Shown here piece by piece: positions 1 to 12,020 of a stretch of 64,000 nucleotides of DNA (position 1 is its first letter; every line of letters starts with the position of its first letter). The position numbers and the translations under genes are program-made. The stretch is from positions 17,251,249 to 17,315,248 of the forward strand of contig OZ038423.1 in the NCBI GenBank assembly GCA_964036155.1, in the 5' to 3' direction. Under the pieces are notes generated by a model, which was not told the DNA's origin, did not search any database, and was given only the letters and a program-made list of their open reading frames with translations. Source of the DNA: Diploscapter coronatus (lineage: Eukaryota > Nematoda > Chromadorea > Rhabditida > Rhabditidae).

Positions 1-199
1 TCAATTTCAATGAATTCGAACATATAGATACGATATGAAATAAGGTACCTAGAGAATTCTAAATTGCAACTTTTGAAGATTGTTTTTTTTTTTTTTTAAT
101 TTTTAGCCAGTTTGTCAGATGTCTTCAATATTTTGATTTAGAAAGCTTCCCATTTTGCCTTAGAAAAGCCGGTTAACAATTTTCTATTGACTCTATCAG

Positions 200-1876
200 A
201 AATCGCCTTCACCTGCTTGTCCATAAGTGACTGCCCCCAAGTAGGTAGGCTTCTTCATTTTCACTCATCAAAATGTTCAATTCGACAGATTCGGCATTCG
301 GTCAATGCTTGCATAGCAATTCGCATGTATTCATGGAAATTGTGCAACCATTTACTAAATCAGTTCAAAATGAGTTAGTCGTTTCATAGATCTAATATCC
401 ATTTACCACACAAATTGAATCTTTATCAAAATGAAGCATTTTATGAGAAGCACCATTTTGATAAGAAAAAGATGATTCTTTGAAGTTCATTTTTTTACAA
501 ATGAACAATGATAGGAACATGAATTTTATTTATGCCCCCATTTAGACTTCAGAATGTGCAGAAAGGAATTGAATCAATTTGGATAAAATTGTGGCAATTT
601 GAAAGTGAATTGTCTGCAGATGGAGTGAATGGTCTGCTTCCTGGAAGCTGTATTCGATCCTATGGCACAGTCAAGCATTGTCGATGCGCGGGAAATCTAC
701 AATTTTGCAGGTTAATTATTTGCTGCCTATTGTTTTACAAAGTGCTCTAAATTTTGTTCTTTAATAACCTAACAAATTTTCTTTCTTTCGTAGGCTTAAA
801 ATTTCAAAACTCATTTTTTTTAAAATTCCTTAGCCTTTGAGAAATTTCAATGAGCTCACGATTTATACGAAACGCAAAATTCTCCCAGTTTAACCTGCAA
901 GGTTTCTGCTAAAGTTCATCAACTGTAGGGATAGTGTATAAGGCTTGGTAAGTTAATTCAGAAGGTTGAGAATATGTAGGAATAAGACTACTCAGTGAGT
1001 TGGTCACTTTAATACCAAATATGCCCTATCACATCCCTACCCTTACCCCTGTTTTAGAGTCCTTGATGACGCAATCTTGGGTGAACTTTAGAAATGGGTG
1101 AGTAATGAACAAGGTGAATTTTAGTAAATGCCATTTGATAAGACGATGATTTCGTCTATTATTGATGTCTTTAAATTTCAGAACATCATGCTACCGCTCT
1201 TTGGAACCTTGCACAATTACCTTTGCTAATGATTACGGAAATTTGTGGAGAAATGTGATTCACTTGATCAAGAGCAAGAATGACGCTGTTAGCAATGTGA
1301 GTAAATTAAAAACTCATTTGAATTTACTTCATGACCGTTTGTTTTAAACAAAATAGCTAAAATCAAATTTAAAAAATGCATAAACTCATTTATAGTTTCC
1401 CTCGTCTTCAATACTACTTTCACCTTTTACGACAAATTCGGGTATTGAGAGATTATGATAGGTTTAAAGAATTGAGGAATATGTGAACTTTTATGACTTT
1501 TCTTTCTGATAATGAGAAATTAAATTAAATTATTTCGTTGGAGACAAACGATAATTTAGATATCGAAATTAATCGTATCAGCCATAAACAAAGTGGTTCT
1601 GAAGAGTCCTCGAGTTGCAATCAAAATCAAGGAGAAATGCGGTAGTTTTTGAGTTATCGTTCATTATCCCCAAATTGTTCATATGCTGTGCAGGTGCAGT
1701 GCGACATTCCCATTCGAATATCCCACTCAAAACAAACAATTCCTCCTCCTCCTCTAAAACACAACTGCAAATCGATTCTGCATTCTCGTTCCAACGGCAC
1801 ATTTCTGAGGTTAGCCTTCGTTCATTATGAAATCGGCAATGATTGGATCACTTCAGATATCAGACCGATTGAGTAA
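200..1876 (+). CDS. unrecognised cysteine-containing protein, 5' partial
   Basis: Five exons read in one continuous phase: 200-240, 289-326, 546-710, 1182-1296 and 1694-1876, ending at a stop codon at 1876. Each junction has GT and AG ends. The protein has scattered cysteines (FTCLSISDCPQ, SVNAC, LPGSCIRSYG, KHCRCAGNLQFC, TSCYRSLEPC, KHNC), a KLWQFESEL helix-like stretch and a short proline run near the end (TIPPPPLK). The cysteine content suggests an extracellular or secreted protein, but the N-terminus lies before the window start or in an exon I could not place, so no signal peptide can be shown. I do not recognise the family. The donor of the second exon (CAT|GTATTC) is the weakest link; the last three exons are firmer. 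Confidence 0.45.
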
Positions 1877-2488
1877 CTGGAGAATATTCGCGAGAACGGC
1901 CTGTGCTGCATCTTCCATAAGTAGGCAGAGTGAAATGTGTTGGAATGGAACTCATTCAGTCAGGTCTGTGTCTCTCATTCACTAATGAACATTGAACATT
2001 CGCATTAAGTCACACCCTTTGTGTCTAAATTCGAGCGAAATGTTTGTGTAAGGCAGCGAGGAAGGGGGCAATCTTCTAATGCAATTATCAGGGCATTTCC
2101 GATATGCTCTGCACGTAATTGCAATAATTAACTCTGTGTATGGAATGGGATGGGGAAGATGTTCTGTATTTACTGTGGATGGGTGTCATTTGAATGAGTG
2201 ACTGACTAATAAAGATGAGCCATCAGATAAGGAAAGGCTGTACACTTTATGAAGGAAAAAAGGGCGGAGTCTGGCAAAAAAGCGAGAGGGGAAAGGGGAG
2301 GAAGGCATGGGGCAGTCGGCTGCAGGCAACGCTGCACAACTGCAGAAGGGCTGAAGGCTGAAGAACCGCCAATCTGTTAACCATTCCCCTAGTCTCCATT
2401 CTCCCACACTGCCATTTCGCCATTCCCCATTCCGCTATTCATTCATTCACTCACTCACTCATTCTCAGTGCCCCTTGCCCCTGTCTTC

Positions 2489-5459
2489 ATGCTCACAAAT
2501 CTGCTCCATTTGTTTCTAATCTACACCACATTCACATTCAATTTCGTCAGATCGAGAGAGCGATCGGACCCGTCTCAATCGATCTCCGTTCCCATTGCCA
2601 ACCCGATTCCCATCCAAGAAGACCCCGATGAACTAGCCGCCCTCACCAAAGATGTACGACCCAGACCTGTGGTAGGCCTATTTTAACTCTTGTTTGACTA
2701 TCGATTCAAGCATTTTTCCCATTTGGTGATCATTCTTTTTCCTTCTTTGTTCTTATCTCCTTTCATGTCACGTTACGCGCATTTCCATTTTCATGCAGAC
2801 TAGCACAGTTCAAAGTGAAAGACATGAGAAGGGAAGAAGCTATGAAAAACAAAAAGCGATTGAAAGGAGCAATCGATTGGACAGGCAGACCGACAGACCG
2901 AAGAGGAAGATTGAATGGCTGAATGTGCAATGCGAGAATGTTGTCATTACAAAGTGACAAACAAAATATCGCTGGGAAGCGACAGTCCATGGCGAATGTT
3001 TCTGTTCGAAACAAGCTGGTTGAGCATTTTTGAAGAATTGCGAAATGAAATGCAAACATTGATAAATTACTAAAGAATGCGAAGTTGATACACAGGACAA
3101 AATAGCGTAATTGCTCTTCTAACTTATTCATTATGTATTGCGTAAGGTATATCTGATAGCTAAAAGCTAGAAATAATTGCTATTTGCTTTATAAGCACAT
3201 TTTGTTTTTCGGTTTCTATATTCAGCCTTTAGTCGATTTTGAGTCTTTCATCGTTTCTGCCATTCAGCATTCACCTCCGAGAATGCATAATTAAATCGAT
3301 TCGTTTGTTTTTGTCTCGAGCAATTTTAGCAACAATTTTGAGATTCATTGGGAAGGCAATATGCCTTTTGTGCTGGTTCAATTTGCTGGGTTTCGAGCAG
3401 AGCATTCCTTTAATTTTTCACCCAATTCATATCATTTTTTTCTGCTGCTTTCTTCACGCTTTTCTCTCATTCTCACTTGTTTTTTGTCATTATTCTTAAC
3501 AATGCTCGAGAAAAGCTGATGCGTGAAAAGTGCTGCTTTTCAGAATGTGCAAATATGGGAGCACGAGGTTGAAAATGAATATTTGCAGATTGCGAACGTA
3601 TAATTTTTTTTCGAATAAAGTTGTGAAAAGTGAAAATTTCAATTAGTCAAATGCAAAAACGCGCTAAAATAATTAACATCGCGATTTTTATAGCATTTAT
3701 CTGAATCGTTTTCCATATTTCGTCCCGATAATTAACTCCCCATCCTCAGTTGTGTATCATCTTCGTTCCACTCCACTCTCAATGACCACATCTCTGCATC
3801 ATTCTGCACAATGCCAATTTTCCATCTCTGCGAATTCTCCTCCTCCTTTTGGCTACATAATTCAATCGCGAGATATTTTATTCATTCAGATTCAGTGCGC
3901 GTTCATTTCTGAAGGGATAGCTATTTGAAGCAATCTTAGTTATTATGTGAGAAGATATACAAATATTTTACTTTCGCTGCTAAAAATCTCAAAATTAGAT
4001 GTAGACATGGATTGGAAAATGTTGATATTTTAGCAATGGCTTTCGTGATCTCTTCTGCTTCGTTCAGAAGGGACAAGAATTCATAAAAGCGAGATTTGGC
4101 ATTAAGAAGTGTGGGGAAACTGCACTCGAATGTGAAAGAGAAAGGACACGAAAATGTGAAAAGTTAGGAGGGAAACTGCAGATGCAAGTTGCCACTCGCA
4201 AACTGAATTTCTAATGAATCGAATCTATTGATACTTTCTCTGAATCGTTTCAAATCAAACAATTCTTCAGAGATAGTTGAAATTAAAAAAAAAAATGTAA
4301 AATAACACTATGAATAGAAGTTCATACAAAGTTACCCGTAAGCTCAGAAAACAAAGCTAGTTTTAGAATTTGAATTGACTTTATCGATTGGATATCTGAA
4401 ATTTTGGCACTAGAAACGGCTGAAATATCCCATTTAGATGTAATCTTCGCTGTTTTTCGCACTCGCAGATCGTTCCCTGCTAATTTATACGTTGAAAAGG
4501 GAATTTGCGAATGGGAGAAAAAGCTGGCACCTCAAATTGTAAATCTCGCCTCAAGTTTGCGTTTTTCCTTCTTCCCTTCCGTGAGTTGAGTAGAATGAGA
4601 CAAATATCTCGCGCACACTCAAATTGCCAAATTCACTTTCATTTTATGACTTGACTCCACTCGAATTCATGGACTCTTTGCACTGTAATTATACGCCAAT
4701 TTGCTGACAGAACTCACCTACATATACTCTTTTTGCAGAGATTTATGGATAGAATGACAGACTATTTTGTGCATACCTGCATATATGAAACTAAAAATAT
4801 TCAAATAAATACATTTCCATTTTCATAAAACGAATTTTAGGAACCGTGGCTTGAAAGCTCTGGAAATTCGAAAAAGATTGGGTGGAATATGGATGATGAA
4901 GATTTTGCAGAGGAATCTGGATCGGGAGTTCCTCCGGAAAGAGAGGAGACAAATGCCAGACAGGAGCAGAAAACGATAAGTGAGTCTGTTATGATTTTTT
5001 TTAAAAATTGTATACGAATGAAAAGATAACAAGTTGTAAAATTCTTGAATTCGATGTGCCAAGAGTGAAAATGTTGCATCTTCAATTCCACTACGCTTTT
5101 GATAATCAACTTCAACTTCATATTTTTGGAATTAAACCTCAATCTATCAAATCCAAATTGAAGTTCGTAAAGTCGAAATTAAAACTGGAAGGAGTTAGCA
5201 ATATCTTTGACTGAGTTCAAAAGTCTGCTTTTTAAAATTCTTTCTTTAACATGGTCAACTTGATGAGTTGAAATTTCACGTATTTTATCCTTTGAAAAAT
5301 AATTTAGATGCTACGAAAGGCGTTTCAAAAGTTGGAGGTGATCTGAGAGTTTCGATCGAAGAGAATCATAATGACAAAGCATCAGATTCGACAAACTCAT
5401 ATCTTTCGTTAGTCAACTGCTTTACTTTGATAGCTCTATTCAGTTATTTTCTTGTTTGA
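2489..5459 (+). CDS. small secreted, probably GPI-anchored SGSG protein (candidate proteoglycan core)
   Basis: Three exons, 2489-2671, 4841-4979 and 5308-5459, give a 157-residue protein with matching phases. Residues 1 to about 20 (MLTNLLHLFLIYTTFTFNF) form a signal peptide. Exon 2 is acidic and carries EESGSG at about residues 85-90 and ESSG near residue 67, the acidic Ser-Gly arrangement known to accept glycosaminoglycan chains. Exon 3 has one N-glycosylation site (NATK) and ends in a hydrophobic tail (NCFTLIALFSYFLV) right at the C-terminus after a small-residue stretch (DSTNSYL), as in GPI-anchor signals. A pyrimidine-AG at 2461-2468, 20 nt before the ATG, looks like a trans-splice acceptor. 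The first intron is 2.2 kb. The proteoglycan role is inferred from motifs; no named homologue was recognised. Confidence 0.6.
2672..4840 (+). other. long first intron of the SGSG gene
   Basis: This 2.2-kb stretch lies between a GTAGGC donor and a TTTTAG acceptor. Open frames on both strands here are short and show no recognisable domain. I see no repeat or RNA gene in it. Confidence 0.5.
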
Positions 5460-6480
5460 TTGATCATTATCATAGCATCATATCGCTGAATTCCGTCTAC
5501 CTAATTATACAAGTATCAATGCTCATCACTCAGTTTACAATGATATTTTATCATATTTAGACGCTATCTATAATATATTGACAGCCTTAAACTGACTTGA
5601 ACCGAATCTTTCAGAATCTACGACTTTATCGTTTCTTAATTTCGAGATAGCTTTATTCTTCATATCTTTCTTGCAATATAATCTGCAATTTGATTTATTT
5701 TTCATGATTTGCAATAGAAATCGGGTGTTCTTCAACCGGGTTGATGCAATTGTTACTTGTTTGCATAGACTCGATTACGAATTCAATTGGTTGCAACTGT
5801 ATTTTAAAATTTCGTGCATAAAGTTCTATTTGAAAAGATCGTCGTATAGTTTAATCTTGATTAGCATATGAAATTTGTAGATTTTTACATTTCACTCAAC
5901 AAGTCTGCTAGTGCAGTCAAAATTAAGGAAATTGGGAATTTGTAAATTCAAACATGAAGCGATTTGATGCTTACATAGAAAATTAGACTATCCAAGACAA
6001 GATACCGAATAATACTGCAGCAGATATTTCAAGATTTTCAACTCATTTCTGAAGGTAAAAATTCAATATTCTTTCAAATACCACTTTCTAAAATAGTTTA
6101 TTTCACAAAAAAAATCATTTCTTCTAGCTTTCACAAAAATTATAGTCAAATATGACTTTGATTTCAATGCCTATATAAAAGGCTATCTGGAAATAATGAC
6201 GAAATGCATGGTCAACGAGAAAATAGAATGAGGATAAAGCCCAATGAAAGCGCATTTCACCATTATGTTAAATCTAAATTGTCCGAAAATCGAATAAATC
6301 TCATACAATTAGAATAAAAATACGGCAAAAATTTGGTCAATTTCACTTGATACGTTTAAAATGAATTGATAGTTTAAGTATTTACTGTACAAGAAGAATG
6401 AATGGAGGGACTGCCTGATGTGGCAGATGATAAGCAGAATGACTAGACAGAAAAGAATGAAGATGGGGAGACTTGGAGAC
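5460..6480. other. AT-rich spacer between convergent genes
   Basis: It separates the 3' end of the plus-strand SGSG gene from the 3' end of the minus-strand LIN-5-like gene. It should hold both 3' UTRs. A TTTATT near 6098 reads as AATAAA on the minus strand and could serve the LIN-5-like transcript. Nothing else is recognisable. Confidence 0.5.
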
Positions 6481-9400
6481 TCACTGCTCGTGGAGAGGCT
6501 TGAGAGGCTGGCGAGGAATTGCCTGAAACACAATCACATCACAATGATCAATTTGTATCGAATCAGATGAAAATCGAGTTCCTTAAAATTCTCTAAACTT
6601 TTGTTAGGAAAGGCGAAGAAATGTTCTGACCGCATTCAGCTGTTTGACGTTGTTTTCATCGGACGATGGAGAGCTCGTGTTGCACAGCTCGACCGCGTAG
6701 CTCGAACGAAGGGCTGGTGGGATTTTCCTCAAATAATTAATTCGATTATCCTTTTCTAAATGATCTTACTTGTTGCGGTTCTTCAACTCCTCGAGGCGTT
6801 CTTTGTCCACATTCATGTTGGGCAGAGGCTTCTCCTTCTTCTCAGTGAACCAGTGATTTGCCGAGGCGGGTCGAGGAGGCAGTAGGCTGGAGGTAGATGG
6901 AGGGCGCGAAAAAGGGGTAGGCATGGGCAGGGTGCAGGAGCGTTGACTGGCTGCCAAGGACTGGGACAGGGATTTGGGAGGGGAGAATTCGAGTCGAACA
7001 GCAGCAGGCCGAGGAGTGGCGGGAGTGACTGCTGCTTCAGCTGCAGATGCGACTGAGACAGTGTCCGTGGACAGGAGCGAGGTCTGCGACGAGGCCGATT
7101 GGAGAAGGGTAGTGGCAATGGAGACGGTGTCCGAGGGCGGCAGCTGGCGGAAGGTGTCCATCGAAGAGGAGTCGATGTCCGTAGCATCGTCGTAGAGGTC
7201 GAAGCTCGAGTAGACGATCTTCCTGAGTCCTTCGTCGATTTTGTAGGTGGTCTGAAACTTACAATTCAATTTACATCTCAACGTATAAGTGAAGTTTAAA
7301 AATGACCGAATGAGCAAATGTAAAATTTATAATCAAAAAGACGTCTTTCGGAGTTCAAATCAAGTCAACTCTAACTCACCTTGCGTCTGTTGTCCTGCTG
7401 CTTGGGCACTTCCTCTGCCTTCTTCCTGAGTGCCTTCATCTCTTCTGCGTCTTCGTCCCTGCCTCTTTCCAATTCCTCGACCCTCTTCATCAGCTGTTCG
7501 ATCTCTCCGGTCTTCTCCCGAATCGCTGCGGTCAACTCATTGATTCTCGTCTCCATTTCGCTCATTTCTCCCTTGTGCTTGGTCGTCTGAAAATAATGTT
7601 TTGGTGAATTGAAATTTCAGCTTTAGATGAGAATAAAAATTCTCATCGTTTCACTCAAACTTGATACTGTTCAGAGCTATGATCAACTCAAACAATGAAT
7701 ATTTTGAAAAATGGAAACTTATCCAAAGCTAAACGTAATTCAAACAAAACTCACAGCAATTTGCAACTCCTCTTTAGCCTTCCTCTGTTCATCCTGCAGC
7801 TTGTCGATGATAGTCTGCTTATCTTCGATCTGCCTTCCTAATGCACCGATAATGCCGGTATTTTCCGAGGACTCTCGCAGGTATTCCTCGATCTACAAGT
7901 CAAGTATTCCACCTTTTTGCACAATTAAAGGAGACGAAATCCTGATTCTTGCTACTCTCAGACAATTGTTAGATTTTAAACCTCAATCGCAGTTTCCAAT
8001 TCAAAAGCCAACCTGAGCCTCCATTTGCTTCTTCATCTGTTCGATTTTCATCTGCGAGTCGGCCAGCTGCTCCTTCAGAAGCAGTTCATTTTCCCTGAAT
8101 AGCTTGCTCAGCGAATCCAATTTATTCTGCAGGGTGTTGCATTCCTGAAATAGCAACAAGTTACAAAAATTCTTCCACAACTTGGAAGTACGGTCTCATA
8201 TTTTTCAACAAATGGTATACGAAAGATGAGGATTGGACAAAAAATCGATAACTGTAATCCTTTGGATACCAATTTTAAAAATTTTAATTTGGAGTCTTCT
8301 TCTAAATTGCACTATCATCAGATATGGTATGTTCATGATTTTTAATGCTCTACAATGGAGATATATAAAGGAGTTGTTCCCGTTGTCAAAGACCATAATA
8401 TTGCACCAAGCAAATACTCAATTGACTGACCTGTTCCTTGGCGAGGTAGAAGTCGCACTGGTCGCGATATTTCCTGTTGAGCTGGCAGATTTCCTCGTCC
8501 TTTCTCTGCTTCTCCTCCTCGATTCGAATCACTGCCTGTTCGTACCTCTGTCTCTCGGCATCCTTCAGCTTCATCTGCAAGTCATTCAGTCAATCTCTTC
8601 ATCTCTCTCCTCGACCCACCTCTTTGAGCAGCTCGCACTGTTTTCTTTCCAGCTCCATGGCCCTCTCCCTCGCTTTGTTCAGTTCAATTTGCACATTTTC
8701 CAGCTCGTTTTCGGCCTTCTCTCGTCTCGACTTCTCATCGCGCTTTTCTTCGAGCAACTGCAAAGAATTCGACTAGATTGTGAAGAATATGTTGTCAAAA
8801 AAGCAATGATATGGTAGATTAGATTGCCAAGATCTAACATCACGACGTTTCCTTTACAGCGTGTCTAATTCTTAGTTCTTCCCTTACCTTATTGTATTCC
8901 CTCTTCTGTGCCTCGTACTTGGCGTTTGCATTCCTGAGCTGTTCCAACTCGACCTGCAGAGCATCGACCTCGTTCTCCCTGAGACGCAGCTGGCTCTCCG
9001 CTTGTTGCTGTCTGAAAATCCTCACTTCATTTCAATTAGCCGATTCATGAACATTCTAAAGTAAATACAAGAGATGAATGTCGCATTCAGTTGCGAGATT
9101 GCTCGTTTCGGAGATTAGTTCTTCACTACATTTTTGGTGTTCGAAAGAGTATTCCTTTCTAGTTTCTCTAGAAATGTGCTTATTTAAAAATGAATTACTA
9201 GAATTTTTTAGAGTTTTCATATTAGGCATTTAAAGAAATTATCGCCTTCTGAATACTATGCAATGTTCACAATATGCTCAAGAAGTTAAATGTCTAGTGT
9301 TGGAAGATAGACTTTCCGAACTATTCAATGCACTTCATCATTTTCAACTTACTTTGACTTGGGGCTTATGCCAATTGCTAAATCGGCCAGAGATGGCTTC

Positions 9401-10729
9401 TTTGCCAAGAAGGGACGGCGAGTGCTCTTCTCCGAGGGCGTGAAGTAGTGAGAAATGGCTGCCGAGGCACTAAAGGAGTCGTCCGAACGTGTAGGAGATG
9501 AGGCAACAGGCTGAAGGGGACTGTCTGGCTGAGGGGGGAGCGATCTGCCCGAACCGAGACCCGACCACCAGGCATCGCCTTCGCACATCGACTCGATTGC
9601 CGAGAACTGAAATTCGCATCAGTCAATTTGCATCTTCCTTCGAAATGTGAAAGGGCATGTGTGTACTTTCTTCTCACACGTACATAATTTGTGGGTGGGA
9701 AGGAAATTGGTTTCTATATTTGTCAGAGCAACGCGGAGTATACAATGGCGGAATGAATTTACCATTGGACGAGGTGCATTTTATCGAATGCACGCCTCCA
9801 CCCTCTTTCCAAAAGTTTCATTCGAAAAGAGGGAGAAAGAACCCATTTTCCCCCTGCTTTTACCCCTTACTTTTTCTCCTCTCTCTCTTCCCTTTCCATT
9901 CTATCTCCTCCCCGTTGTTGAAAATAAATGGAGAAGGGCCGAGTAAAGTCAGGGAGTAGAAGAAGCAGACTCGGCCTCTCTGAGAGGGGTGGAATTGAAA
10001 AGAGATAGGAGTGTGAAATGGCTGTCTTTAAAATATAACTCATTAGGAAAAAACACTCCATCAAATGGTAATTGGCGGAAGAAAGTGCAGAATCAATGTG
10101 ACATACCACAGGAGCCAATTTACCGGCCGCATCCTCTGCCTGGATAATCCTCTCCACCGAGTCGCCCATCTGGGTGCGCAGATCCGTCAGCAGGCCGATC
10201 ATGAACTGCAACAGAGCAAGTGGGTTGATCGATTGAATGGGAAGAAGTTATGAAGCAGACAGACCTTGGCAATCTCGAACGAGTCCCCCTGGGCAGCCCT
10301 CTCCACGTCGAGTGCGGGCACCAGGCCGTGCTGCTTTCTGTCGAGCAGGTCGAGAAGATCTGCATACACCTTGAATGGACTGTCGTAGTCATCTCGGAAC
10401 TGCACGATCGACTGCCTTCCATAGACGTGCTTGATGACCAGCGGCAGGTGGACGATCCAGAGCTGGACGAGCGCACTCGCCTCCTGCAGATTCTCGCATC
10501 TTTTTCTGGCCAGTCTATTCACCTGAATCAGACCTTATTGCATTTATCAAGGAATCCACTCACTAATTGATAACCAAGTCATTTCTTTTCAGTTTCTTGG
10601 AGAGGTTCGAACAGTTGGAGCTTTGGAATCCATTGCAAAATATCAACTGCCCGAACCATCCAAACTTATCTTCTTCTTTCCACTTACAATTGCCAATATG
10701 GCCCTGCTGCAGTCGCTGTCCAGTTCCAT
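6481..10729 (-). CDS. lin-5: NuMA/LIN-5/Mud-family spindle-positioning protein
   Basis: Thirteen exons in matching phase encode 718 residues: 10729-10688, 10522-10265, 10205-10107, 9606-9353, 9011-8888, 8757-8620, 8574-8431, 8144-8013, 7892-7755, 7586-7380, 7251-6770, 6727-6631 and 6522-6481. Residues 1-130 form a globular, Hook/CH-like head (LVQLWIVHLPLVIKHVYG, GDSFEIAKFMIGLLTDL). Residues 134-217 are Ser/Pro-rich, 218-510 are a continuous charged coiled coil, and 514-655 are Ser/Thr/Ala/Pro-rich. The C-terminal block KERLEELKNRNKKIPPALRS followed by SYAVE matches the NuMA block that reads ELQRRNRVCPPHLKTCYPLE. The head, coiled coil and tail order and the length (C. elegans LIN-5 is about 800 residues) fit this family, which links cortical Galpha/LGN-GPR to dynein at mitosis. 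A TTTTTTCAG at 10766-10774 (minus strand), 36 nt before the ATG, looks like a spliced-leader site. The family is fairly sure; the symbol follows the worm orthologue. Confidence 0.78.
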
Positions 10730-10774
10730 TCGGCTCTTCGTGCAGCCAAGTCTTACTCGCTTGTTCTGAAAAAA

Positions 10775-12020
10775 GAATAAATTGCCGACATCGAAAATCG
10801 TGAACGCGAAAACGATCAAAGCGGACATTTGAAAGTGGAATTTCACTAAACTTTGATGATTTTTTAAAATCAAAACAGCAATTTATGAATCAAGTCATCC
10901 CTGATTTCAAAGCAACTAGTAAACAATTTTCAGGATTATAATTATCAGCCAAACTAATCTGCTTCTTACAATTGAGAGATTTTGTAATTTTATCGAAATT
11001 TAGCGAAATCCATTTTGATTTGAATTTTTCGCGGGCTTGGAAAAGAAAGAAAGGAAGAGAAGAAAGGGGGAGAGAAGGAGAAATAAAGGAGGGCATAAAG
11101 ACCAAGGGGAAAGACTTTGCAACCCCGATTCCTACAAGATTTCTTCTAAAAATCTTTTTAAAATTCTGTGGGTTTATAGAAGCAGAAATTGTGGGTCACA
11201 AAATTTTGAAAATTAAATATTCATTAATTTTAATAAGCCAGACAAAAGTGGAATTTTCAAAAATCGTGCAGTAACCGAAATCAATGCAGCATTCGTGAAT
11301 CGCGAAGCCGTGAATGCACTGATCCAAGTCAGCACCATTTTTGAAAATTCTAAAAAAAAATGGTAAAAATCGAAAAAAAAGAACGCAAAGTTTAGACCAG
11401 AAAATGGAAATGAAGAGGTGGGCGGACAAAATCAAATCAACCATTTTGCAAGAACTGATCACTGTCCATTTGTTCGTGCATCTTTTTTTGTCGACTTTTC
11501 AACTATCTTTTCGAAATTTTCACGATTTTCTTATTTTTATGCTTTTGTCTTCTGGATAGATTTGCAAATAAATAACCGAATTGCGGTGCGGTTGCGACTG
11601 CCAATTTTGATAAAAAGTTGCAAGTCTGCTTCTGGAAAATCATCAAATCCGTTCGCAAATTCATGCTTCAAGTTGCTGCCATCCATTTTTTGATTATTTT
11701 CAAAATCTGTTTTTTCTTCGACAGAAAACTGGAGATTGTAAATTTTTTCTCAAGTTGCGAGTTAGGATCCCCAAGTGGGTATGCCAAGTTTCATATCTGA
11801 CAGCTTATTAAATTGAATAAAACTTATACACATTTAAAAAAAAAATGAAATATTGAACAAATTTATTGAACAGAGGTAATGAAAGATCAATGCATTAGAT
11901 AATCGTCACAGAAGGTGAAACTCGATAAACACAAAGATGAAAATAAGAAATACTCGTATTCATTCAAGTATCTCCATATTTGGATAACAGTTTCAATTTA
12001 AAAATCTAAAGAGAAATCAT
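10775..12020. other. spacer upstream of the LIN-5-like gene
   Basis: No gene was found. It carries the LIN-5-like promoter side and the 3' flank of the cysteine-rich gene: TTTATT at 11862-11867 reads AATAAA on the minus strand, about 155 nt past that gene's stop. Short open frames here are AT-rich and featureless. Confidence 0.5.
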
